From positions 310,001-374,000 of the forward strand of contig JAHBTU010000003.1 of NCBI GenBank assembly GCA_019638455.1: 64,000 bases of DNA, read 5' to 3'. Source of the DNA: Saprospiraceae bacterium. Its GTDB lineage: Bacteria; Bacteroidota; Bacteroidia; Chitinophagales; Saprospiraceae. Below, in pieces: positions 43,901 through 50,395 of this stretch. Positions within the stretch are counted from its first letter, which is position 1; every line of letters starts with the position of its first letter. Position numbers and translations under genes: made by a program. The notes beneath the pieces were generated by a model that did no database searches, had not been told where the DNA came from, and saw only the letters and a program-made list of their open reading frames with translations.

Positions 43901-44374
43901 CTGGTGGACACTTCGCGCAACGTGGATGAGTGGCGCTGGTTTTTTGGCGACGGCACGGTATCGGAAGGGCGTTTGGCGGGCAAAATTTTTGAGGCTGGCA
44001 CACATTCGGTCAAGTTGGTGGTGTCGCATAGTGGTTTGTGCACAGATAGCATAACGGTGCACAACGCGGTGAAGGTCAGGGAGTGCAACCTGTATATCCC
44101 CAATGTTTTCGCCCCTTCTTCTGCGGGTAGCAACGCGATATTCACCGTGTTTGGCGGCGCGGAATTGGAAAACATCAACCGACTTCGAGTATGGGACAGA
44201 TGGGGCAATTTGGTGTTCAATGGAATTGATTTGCCGCCTGACCAGATTTCAGGTTGGGATGGCCGGCACGAGGGCAAGCCCATGAACCCCGCCGTGTTCG
44301 TCTATGAGGCGGAGGTTCGTTTCACTGGCGGGCGGGTGGATTATTTTGTGGGCGATGTGACGCTGGTGCGCTGA
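40919..44374 (+). CDS. Large PKD-domain protein with T9SS type B sorting domain
   Basis: 1151 residues. A long N-terminal signal region ends at GIALSPLSAQ. The body is a string of Ig/PKD-like domains; clear PKD repeats are IQWNFGDGGYSNQANPIHVF, YAFYWDFGDGNVDSTRFDGV and EWRWFFGDGTVSEGRLAGKI. The C-terminus CNLYIPNVFAPSSAGSNAIF ... LRVWDRWGNLVFNG ... VFVYEAEVRFTGGRVDYFVG is a type B (gliding-motility-associated) sorting domain. Exported by T9SS; a surface adhesin or gliding component is likely. Cys pairs in several domains suggest disulfides. Confidence 0.92.
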   Translation: METSSHLTPDFPAFRTKLRHCSLFIVWVGICSGIALSPLSAQCDVTLSNTCGDIQASGGLAPDQPTVFCGGQTVKIVNNSSPASEIGTTYVDWGDGNCEIFPGCPLEMTHVYAFSNDTCVSPSGQITFIIRLAVEKVCVVGGMPQSSFNFITFPLAVRFPPVALFGVPGSPCAGLPVTLFGSGCENDFTPEYLWTVNGVPVGDTKNLPYTFPTAGSYEVSYFISNDCSTDTFTQTVTVLDPPEAAISVVSGVVNPNKVCIGSGGGVVVLDGSLSLFETLYEWSISPSLGVQWQTPKDTSVVAIQFNLPGVFTIKLRVRNGCNEPSEITLALEALVGEALSLVPQPDVCAPLSYSPLPLSSNASYTLNGTPATFPTTLDIGQYILVGTLTNICGMQEVRDTFELSVPVPVNIITPPPFDSVCLGSAPILLTADQPGVIWEGQNISSTGGQSFFNPNAQGSFLAQAVFRKNTNCETRDSVYIFVKNVTANAQNIAVCPGTTSVPLIGTPAGGQWDCPTCPACVQNNQFVLTAYTGSFPVSLTYTVTDGECVATASIQLTVNVPQASFSLPMPLCEGANFQPDASGASATSFEWRIDGQPVGNPPFSGLTAGEHTLEQVAILAGCRDSITQIFTVTAPPPSAVFTADPTTGCSPLVVTFSPQEGPVTGTSYKWSFPGAEPSSGNEWTPPNPVVFSSDAHEVVLFPASFSTSNECGMKTFEMVIQINPKPFAELGIDSTDTGCSPHTVIITNRARGMPDVCLLTLSDGFSLNSCFDSLTRTFYASAQTTQYFLHLWTQNECGESEWTDTVTVVPPGVKAFFEMEKTIVCPFAEVAFKDASTPVPSSIQWNFGDGGYSNQANPIHVFTEPNTTFEVVLKVSTGCGYDTMRHFIQTLSTPTVAFEVPPIACAGQEATIINQSPSDLYAFYWDFGDGNVDSTRFDGVHTYEEGPAVRNVRLTVVNWDGCANTLVKKLEVRGKPVAGFYALPADGCSPLTVELVDTSRNVDEWRWFFGDGTVSEGRLAGKIFEAGTHSVKLVVSHSGLCTDSITVHNAVKVRECNLYIPNVFAPSSAGSNAIFTVFGGAELENINRLRVWDRWGNLVFNGIDLPPDQISGWDGRHEGKPMNPAVFVYEAEVRFTGGRVDYFVGDVTLVR

Positions 44375-44385
44375 GCAAATTATTG

Positions 44386-44415
44386 ATTGTGTCAAATAAA
44401 CATGCACTACATTTG
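44386..44415 (+). promoter_or_regulatory. Bacteroidota-type promoter of the barrel gene
   Basis: ATTG (44386-44389) - 18 bases - TACATTTG (44408-44415), a match to the TTG / TAnnTTTG consensus for Bacteroidota sigma factors. It begins 12 bases after the stop of the PKD gene and ends 51 bases before the next start. Confidence 0.75.
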
Positions 44416-44466
44416 ACACGGCAATACAAGCAAAACCTATTTCTCTCACCAATAAAATTATACAAC

Positions 44467-45126
44467 ATGAGAAAAATCACATTCCTCTCAATTCTCTTTT
44501 TGAGCGCTTTCACACTTAAATCTCAAACAGAACAAGGCAAATTCCTGCTTGGCTTCAACAACTTCTCTTCCACGGGACTGTTGGGTGAGGGAGGAGGGCT
44601 TATTGCCCCTACCAACGGCTTCGGCATTGCCTTTGGCCAAAATAAAACAAAAGTAAACGGCACCACAAGAGACGAAAAACCCAAATACACGACGATTGGA
44701 TTCAGTCTCGATGGGCACTACTTTCTCATTGACAATCTGGCAGCTGGCGTAGGCGTCAACTTTTTCAACCAAACAATAAAAGAAGGCAACGAAAAGGCAA
44801 CCTTGAACTTGCTCATGGCTGGGCCTCGCCTTCGCTATTTCTTCCCGTTGAGCGACAACGTCAAAGCCTTTGTCAGAGGCAATGCCTCCTTTGGCTCGGC
44901 AAAAACAAAATTTGAGGATGAGGATGAGGACAAATCGAACCTTACTGAATTTGGTGGCGGGTTAGGCGTGTCCATATTCCCCAACCCGAATTTTTCCGTC
45001 AATCTCGGATTGGGTTACAGCATTTTTACTGGCAAAGATGAAAACACTTTCTTGGGTACTACCACCAAAATAGAAGAAACCTATAGCGGTGTTGTTTTCG
45101 ACGTGGGGTTCGGCATATTTTTCTAA
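44467..45126 (+). CDS. Outer-membrane beta-barrel protein
   Basis: 219 residues from the ATG at 44467. Signal peptide MRKITFLSILFLSAFTLKSQ. The body is a small barrel: FLLGFNNFSSTGLLGEGGGL, TTIGFSLDGHYFLIDNLAAG, PRLRYFFPLSDNVKAFVRGN, LTEFGGGLGVSIFPNPNFSV and a terminal VVFDVGFGIFF ending in the aromatic residue needed by the barrel-insertion machinery. Between strands is an acidic loop (EDEDEDKSN). Own promoter at 44386 and terminator at 45167. Probably a small channel or structural OMP. Confidence 0.88.
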   Translation: MRKITFLSILFLSAFTLKSQTEQGKFLLGFNNFSSTGLLGEGGGLIAPTNGFGIAFGQNKTKVNGTTRDEKPKYTTIGFSLDGHYFLIDNLAAGVGVNFFNQTIKEGNEKATLNLLMAGPRLRYFFPLSDNVKAFVRGNASFGSAKTKFEDEDEDKSNLTEFGGGLGVSIFPNPNFSVNLGLGYSIFTGKDENTFLGTTTKIEETYSGVVFDVGFGIFF

Positions 45127-45166
45127 GTGGAGCAAATAGCGCCGCTTGAGGGATTTGAACAAGAGC

Positions 45167-45228
45167 GAGGGCGTGTCATGGGTCGTTCCGAATCGTTAGA
45201 CGGACTTATGGCACGCCCTCTTTTTTTT
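45167..45228 (+). terminator. Rho-independent terminator of the barrel gene
   Basis: GAGGGCGTGTCATG ... TTATGGCACGCCCTC hairpin followed by eight T (45221-45228). The T run reaches the stop codon of the convergent MBL gene. Confidence 0.85.
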
Positions 45229-46136
45229 CAGTCTTCCTCCGTCACGCTTTGGCTGGCCACCACAGGGCCTTGCTCCAATGCTGCCAACGAAAATTCGGGG
45301 TCCCACTTCCAAAGACCTTGCTCGTACTCGCGGGCCATCAGTGCGATGTTGTCAGCGTGATATTTCTGCTGGAGGCGCGGGTATCGGTAACGCGACCACA
45401 ACGATGCTTCGTCAAATTGCACACCCGTGGCAATGCTCTCGCGCAACGCATAGATGTAGGCGAGGCTTTCTGTGCGGCGCTGTAGCCAGTCGTTGATGCT
45501 AAGGGAAGGCTCGCCATGACCCGGAATGAGGCGGGTGAACCAATTGCGGTCGTGGATGCGCGGAAGTTTTTCGAGCGTTTTCAGATACTCCACGCTGCTG
45601 TGATAGATAAACGGGAATTCAATATTGCACAAATAATCGCCCGCGATGCAAAGCCCCAATTGCCACACTACCATCATCATGCCGTCAGCTGTGTGCCCGG
45701 GGGTCAGATAGAAAGTCATTTTGGTTTGCCCTTGCCGATACTGCACCCCGTCGCGGTAAACGAGAAAGTCGCCCTGCGGGTATTCGATGGGGTATGGGCG
45801 TTCGATGTAGTATTTTTCATCAAACTCAAAGGCGCTCTCCAAGACCTCCTCTTTGCGCGGGTTTTCGGACATCGCTTTCGACATGAAGACTTTGTCGGCC
45901 TGAAAGGCCTTGTAGCCAATAATGTGGTCGAAATCAGAATGGGTGAAAATGAGAAACACCGGGCGCTCGCCCTTGATGCTGTCCACATACTGGCGAATTG
46001 CCAGCACTTCATCGGGCAGCCAAGCCGGGTCAACCACTAACACCACGTCATCCGTCCGCACCACGGTGGAGTTGGTCTGAAACAGGGCACTTTGAAATAT
46101 GGTGACACTGGGGTCTCGGTAGATTATCTTGTTCAT
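45228..46136 (-). CDS. MBL-fold metallo-hydrolase
   Basis: 302 residues from the ATG at 46136. Beta-lactamase fold: FTHSDFDHIIG (metal motif), YLTPGHTADGMM (His), CIAGDYLCN (Asp), RLIPGHGEPS (His). The first motif is HxDxDH; the second His of the usual HxHxDH is Asp, which occurs in some members but changes the first metal site. Substrate unknown. The frame extends to 46217 but that part holds no fold. Convergent with the barrel gene. Confidence 0.88.
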   Translation of the reverse strand: MNKIIYRDPSVTIFQSALFQTNSTVVRTDDVVLVVDPAWLPDEVLAIRQYVDSIKGERPVFLIFTHSDFDHIIGYKAFQADKVFMSKAMSENPRKEEVLESAFEFDEKYYIERPYPIEYPQGDFLVYRDGVQYRQGQTKMTFYLTPGHTADGMMMVVWQLGLCIAGDYLCNIEFPFIYHSSVEYLKTLEKLPRIHDRNWFTRLIPGHGEPSLSINDWLQRRTESLAYIYALRESIATGVQFDEASLWSRYRYPRLQQKYHADNIALMAREYEQGLWKWDPEFSLAALEQGPVVASQSVTEED

Positions 46137-46334
46137 AGCGGCTTCGAGTTGGGAATGAGTTCGTTTGTTTGTTTGTCGAGACAAAAATTGGGGGAAAAAG
46201 AAACTTTGAGGAAGCAAAGCGTTGACATTCAGTCCCGAAAGGCGAAATCAAGCAATGTTGGGTTGTCCCCCTCAAAACGTTTGGTTGCAAAATAACTACT
46301 TTTGCCTCGTCTTTGTTAAGGCAAATGTAGTCAA

Positions 46335-47636
46335 ATGGGAAATATAGTAGCCATTGTTGGTCGTCCGAATGTGGGGAAATCCACGCTCTACAACCGTCTT
46401 GTCGGGATGCGCGAAGCCATCACCGACGACTTTTCCGGCGTGACACGCGACCGCAAATACGGCTTTTGCGAATGGAACGGCAAGCGATTCACCGTGGTGG
46501 ACACGGGCGGGTTTGTGCACGGCTCCGACGATGTGTTCGAGTCCGCCATCCGAAGCCAAGTAAGAATCGCCATTGAGGAGTCCGCTGCCATCATTTTCAT
46601 GGTGGACGCGCAGACGGGCATCACCGACCTCGACGAGGAAATCGCAAAAATGCTGCGACGCGGCGACAAGCCTGTTTTTCTCGTGGTCAACAAAGTGGAC
46701 AACCACAACAATATGCTGGAAGCCAACGAGTTTTGGGGGCTTGGCTTTGAAAACACGTTCTTCGTGGCATCCATCAGCGGCAGTGGCACGGGCGACTTGC
46801 TCGACGCGGTGGTGGAACACATCGAAAACGAGCCAGCGTTGGAGACGGAACTGCCCAAATTCGCCATCGTCGGTCGCCCCAACGTCGGCAAGTCCTCGCT
46901 CACCAACGCCCTGCTCGGCGAAGACCGCAACATCGTGACCCCGGTGGCCGGCACCACCCGCGATTCTATTCATTCGACTTACAACAAGTTTGGGAAAAAA
47001 TTCATCCTGATTGACACGGCAGGTATTCGGAAAAAAAGCAAGGTGGAAGAAGACCTCGAATTTTACTCCGTGATGCGGGCCATCCGGGCCGTGGAGGAGG
47101 CCGATGTGTGCCTATTGGTACTTGATGCCACTCAGGGAATCGAAGCGCAAGACCTCAACATCCTGCGTTTGGCGCAGAAACGACACAAGGGCATTGTCAT
47201 TCTCGTGAACAAATGGGATTTGATGGAAAAAGAAACCAATACCGCCCGCGACTATGAATTGGCCATCAAAAGAAAAATGGCGCCTTTCGATGACGTGCCG
47301 GTGGTGTTCATTTCCGCCACCGACAAACAACGCATCTTTCAGGCCGTGGAAGCCGCCATGGAGGTGTACGAAAACCGCACGCGGCGCATCAAGACCTCCG
47401 AACTGAACGAACTTATGCTGAACGTGATAGAGGCCACGCCGCCTCCGTCGGTGCATGGACGTTATCCCAAGTTCAAGTATGTGACCCAGCTGCCCACGCA
47501 CTACCCATCTTTCGCCTTTTTCGTGAACAACCCCAACTATGTGCGCGATTCTTACAAGCAGTTTTTGGAAAATCAATTGCGCAAACATTTCAACTTTAAA
47601 GGCGTGACGATGGAAGTGTATATGCGAGCGAAATAG
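46335..47636 (+). CDS. der: Ribosome-biogenesis GTPase Der (EngA)
   Basis: 433 residues. Two tandem GTPase domains: first GRPNVGKSTL (Walker A), DTGGFV, NKVD; second GRPNVGKSSL, DTAGIRKKSK, VNKWDL. A C-terminal KH-like domain follows (SVHGRYPKFKYVTQLPTHYP, FFVNNP). Der acts in maturation of the 50S subunit in the cytoplasm. Start ATG at 46335. Followed 47 bases later by a lipoprotein gene. A TACTTTTG at 46297 resembles a -7 box. Confidence 0.98.
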   Translation: MGNIVAIVGRPNVGKSTLYNRLVGMREAITDDFSGVTRDRKYGFCEWNGKRFTVVDTGGFVHGSDDVFESAIRSQVRIAIEESAAIIFMVDAQTGITDLDEEIAKMLRRGDKPVFLVVNKVDNHNNMLEANEFWGLGFENTFFVASISGSGTGDLLDAVVEHIENEPALETELPKFAIVGRPNVGKSSLTNALLGEDRNIVTPVAGTTRDSIHSTYNKFGKKFILIDTAGIRKKSKVEEDLEFYSVMRAIRAVEEADVCLLVLDATQGIEAQDLNILRLAQKRHKGIVILVNKWDLMEKETNTARDYELAIKRKMAPFDDVPVVFISATDKQRIFQAVEAAMEVYENRTRRIKTSELNELMLNVIEATPPPSVHGRYPKFKYVTQLPTHYPSFAFFVNNPNYVRDSYKQFLENQLRKHFNFKGVTMEVYMRAK

Positions 47637-47683
47637 GCTTGCAAAACAGTCTCCCCCCAACGCGCCACAACACGAATAGACAC

Positions 47684-48538
47684 ATGAAAAAGCATGTTTT
47701 CCCTCTGGTCGTTCTCATCGCATGGTCTTTTGCGGGTTGCGACAAACCCGAGCCGATTCCAACCTATCTGCGCATCGAGCCTTTTGTGGTCAATGAAAAA
47801 GGCGGCACGGAGTGGCAAAGAATCACGGACGGCTGGCTCTATGTCAACACCGAATTTCTCGGCGCATACACCCTGCCTGCCATGATTCCCATTTTGGCGG
47901 AGGGCAACCAAAAAGTCACCGTGTTTCCCGGCGTGAAAGAAAATGGCATTTTGGTCACGCCCAATATCTATCCTTTCCTCAAACGCTACGAAGCAACGGT
48001 GGAGTTTTCGCCCAACGACGAGCCAACCATTAGCCCTTCGACCGCTTATGACCCGGCGGTGGTGCAGCCCTGGGGCGACGGGGGCGAGTTCGACGGCAAC
48101 ACCATTGTGCAATTTGAAAACCGCGACGGCGACGGCGCAACAGGTTTTGAACTGACGACGGACGGGGCGTTTTTCGGAAAATCGCTGCGCATGGAGGTAG
48201 ATACCGCGCACCCGACCATTGACATCGCTTCCCAGTGGGTGCCGCTGCCCACCACCGCTGCGCAAGAGGTGTGGATGGAGCTGCATCACAACAACGACAT
48301 ACCTTTTGCCTTGTACCTGCTGAGCGGCCCGACCGAGTTTGCCCAACCTGTTTACCGCTTCAATCGCACGGAAGGATGGAACAAAATCTACATCAACCTG
48401 ACTGAATACCTGATAGTGTCGCTCCAAGAGGAGCATCGGTTGTTTTTTCGCGTCACGCTGCCCAAAGATGAGTTTGGCCGATATACCCAGCTCAAAGGCA
48501 AGGTGATGTTCGACAATATCCGGCTGCTGCACTATTAG
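47684..48538 (+). CDS. Putative lipoprotein, unknown function
   Basis: 284 residues from the ATG at 47684. N-terminus MKKHVFPLVVLIAWSFAGCD is a lipoprotein signal with lipobox F-A-G-C. The rest looks like a beta-sandwich (PIPTYLRIEPFVVNEKGGTE; EVWMELHHNNDIPFALYLLS; GRYTQLKGKVMFDNIRLLHY), similar in style to carbohydrate-binding-like modules. No motif gives a reaction. It follows der in the same direction and precedes the sugar transferase; association with the surface polymer is possible but unproven. Confidence 0.85.
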   Translation: MKKHVFPLVVLIAWSFAGCDKPEPIPTYLRIEPFVVNEKGGTEWQRITDGWLYVNTEFLGAYTLPAMIPILAEGNQKVTVFPGVKENGILVTPNIYPFLKRYEATVEFSPNDEPTISPSTAYDPAVVQPWGDGGEFDGNTIVQFENRDGDGATGFELTTDGAFFGKSLRMEVDTAHPTIDIASQWVPLPTTAAQEVWMELHHNNDIPFALYLLSGPTEFAQPVYRFNRTEGWNKIYINLTEYLIVSLQEEHRLFFRVTLPKDEFGRYTQLKGKVMFDNIRLLHY

Positions 48539-48580
48539 AAGACTTCCCATATAGAGGCTGCGCCGTTGTCCTCTTTTTGA

Positions 48581-50032
48581 TTGTTGACATTTTCATCGCG
48601 TCCCAAATTGTTACGCCGCCAACGCAAACGAGATACCTTATTTTACGGCATCGCTGATTTTTTCATGGCGATGCTGGCATGGGCATTGTTTTTCATTTGG
48701 AGAAAAACAAGTGTGGAAGGAGTGGCTTTTGGCCCGGAGATTTTTAGCAACCCCAAATTCTTTCTCGGCATCTTTATCATCCCTACCGGATGGGTGTTGC
48801 TCTACAGCATCTTCGACCATTATGTGGACATTTACCGCTTGTCGCGGTTGGCCACGCTCACTCGCACTTTCTTTCTCACCTTTTTCGGGGTCTTTTTCCT
48901 GTTCTTTACGCTCATCCTCGACGACGTGGTGTACGACTACCGCACGTTTTACCACTCGTTCGTCGTGTTGTTTGGCTTGCATTTTCTCCTCACGGCCACC
49001 ATGCGCATGGTCGTGCTGACGCGCGCAAGCCGTCGCCTCAAAGCGGGTCAAATCACGTTCAACACCCTGCTCGTGGGGGGCAACCAAAATGCGCTCGACC
49101 TCTACCTCGAAATCAAAGGACGCAAAAAAGGCTTGGGAAACAAGTTCATCGGATACATTGACACCAACGGCGGCAATGGACAGGTGCTGGAAGAACACCT
49201 GCCAAAATTGGGCAAACTTGACGAACTGGCCGCCGTCATCCGCGAACACGAAATCGAAGAAGTCATCATCGCCATCGAAACTTCCGAGCACAGCCTCTTG
49301 CGCGACATCCTCAACGTCCTGTTCGACTTCGGGGAGCAAGTGCTGGTGAAAATCATCCCCGATATGTACGACATCTTGCTCGGCACGGTGAAGATGAACC
49401 ATGTGTTCGGCGCGGTACTCATCGAGATTCGACAGGAACTGATGCCCAAATGGCAGCGCGTCACCAAGCGGCTGCTCGATGTGCTGGTGAGTGCCTCTGT
49501 GTTGATTTTGCTCTCGCCTGTGCTGCTCTACATCGCCATCCGCGTCAGGCTGTCGTCGCCTGGCCCCATCTTTTTTGCGCAAGAGCGCATGGGGCTGAAT
49601 GGCAAGCCCTTCACGATTTTCAAGTTCCGTTCCATGTATGTGGATGCCGAGAAGCTCGGCCCCCAACTCTCCCACGAGGGCGACCCCCGCTGCACCCCTT
49701 GGGGCGCTGTGATGCGCAAATGGCGGCTGGACGAAATTCCCAATTTTTGGAACGTGCTGCGCGGCGATATGTCGCTCGTAGGGCCGCGCCCGGAGCGCAA
49801 GTATTTCATTGACTTGATTTTGGAAAAAAACCCGCATTACAAACACTTGCTCAAAGTGCGACCCGGCATCACTTCATGGGGGCAGGTGAAGTATGGCTAC
49901 GCCTCCAACGTGCAGCAGATGCTCCAACGGCTTCGCTTCGACCTGCTCTACATCGAAAACATGTCGCTGGCCTTGGATTTCAAAATCATGTTCTACACGG
50001 TGCTGGTGCTGTTGCAGGGGAGAGGAAAGTAG
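48581..50032 (+). CDS. Polyprenyl-phosphate sugar-1-phosphate transferase (exopolysaccharide initiation)
   Basis: 483 residues; the start is probably TTG at 48581 because no ATG occurs before the first membrane helix. N-terminal TM helices (LFYGIADFFMAMLAWALFFI), a CoA-binding-like middle domain (TLLVGGNQNALDLYLEIKGR), then one helix (LLDVLVSASVLILLSPVLLY) and the catalytic bacterial sugar transferase domain: SPGPIFFAQERMGLNGKPFT-IFKFRSM, WRLDEIPNFWNVLRGDMSLV-GPRPE. It moves a sugar-phosphate onto undecaprenyl phosphate (WbaP/EpsL type). Its stop codon lies in the left arm of a 33-bp inverted repeat whose partner is 300 bases away. Confidence 0.93.
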   Translation: MLTFSSRPKLLRRQRKRDTLFYGIADFFMAMLAWALFFIWRKTSVEGVAFGPEIFSNPKFFLGIFIIPTGWVLLYSIFDHYVDIYRLSRLATLTRTFFLTFFGVFFLFFTLILDDVVYDYRTFYHSFVVLFGLHFLLTATMRMVVLTRASRRLKAGQITFNTLLVGGNQNALDLYLEIKGRKKGLGNKFIGYIDTNGGNGQVLEEHLPKLGKLDELAAVIREHEIEEVIIAIETSEHSLLRDILNVLFDFGEQVLVKIIPDMYDILLGTVKMNHVFGAVLIEIRQELMPKWQRVTKRLLDVLVSASVLILLSPVLLYIAIRVRLSSPGPIFFAQERMGLNGKPFTIFKFRSMYVDAEKLGPQLSHEGDPRCTPWGAVMRKWRLDEIPNFWNVLRGDMSLVGPRPERKYFIDLILEKNPHYKHLLKVRPGITSWGQVKYGYASNVQQMLQRLRFDLLYIENMSLALDFKIMFYTVLVLLQGRGK

Positions 50033-50061
50033 GATTTGCGATTTGCGCGAAATATGGGTAG
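50029..50061. repeat. Left arm of inverted repeat between convergent genes
   Basis: GTAGGATTTGCGATTTGCGC...GGGTAG; its complement occurs at 50356-50395. It contains the stop codon (50030-50032) of the sugar transferase. Confidence 0.8.
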
Positions 50062-50090
50062 AAAGCCACAGCCACGCCCTGTTTTTAGCC

Positions 50091-50150
50091 TCAGCGAGGC
50101 GCAATGTGTGTTAAAAGCCTGCACGACTTGCTCGCATTGTGCCTCGCTGG
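50091..50150. repeat. Hairpin CAGCGAGGCGCAATGTG ... CATTGTGCCTCGCTG
   Basis: Arms of ~16 bases with one mismatch around a loop of ~26 bases. Lies between the left flank arm and the R1 repeat; no T tract. Confidence 0.6.
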
Positions 50151-50170
50151 AGCTGACAAGGTAAAAGAAC

Positions 50171-50350
50171 TATACCCAGATTAAAGAGGATTTGAACCTG
50201 CCGGTTGGCAAGGCAGGGATTTCCTTGATTGATTTGCATGATTTCCAAAGGATTGCGAGCACCGTTCGTTCTAAGCCACCTTGTCGGACCCTGTACTCAG
50301 GGGCTTGCCCGGCCAAGTGAAGCGGACGGGGCTGATTTGCGTTGACTATA
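50171..50350 (+). repeat. R1 dispersed repeat, copy d (180 bp, reference copy)
   Basis: Begins TATACCCAGATTAAAGAGGA, ends TTTGCGTTGACTATA. Contains the full 49-codon frame (YTQIKEDLNLPVGKAGISLI ... YSGACPAK stop). Almost identical to copy a and close to copy e; sits inside the loop of an inverted repeat. Confidence 0.97.
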
Positions 50351-50355
50351 CTTGA

Positions 50356-50395
50356 CTACCCTTATTTCGCGCAAATCGTAAATCGCGAATCCTAC
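50356..50395. repeat. Right arm of inverted repeat between convergent genes
   Basis: CTACCCTTATTTCGCGCAAATC ... GCGAATCCTAC, complement of 50029-50061 with a 7-base insertion. Includes the stop codon (50392-50394) of the DUF5686 gene. Confidence 0.8.

Larger units (their letters stand above)
50033..50391. other. Intergenic region with nested inverted repeats and an R1 copy
   Basis: 359 bases without a gene. Contains the hairpin 50091-50150, R1 copy d (50171-50350) and both arms of the flanking inverted repeat. Confidence 0.75.

Noticed and set aside
45121..45180. Possible tRNA because of GGATTTGAAC near 45150
   Set aside because: No cloverleaf can be formed; the region is the terminator of the barrel gene.
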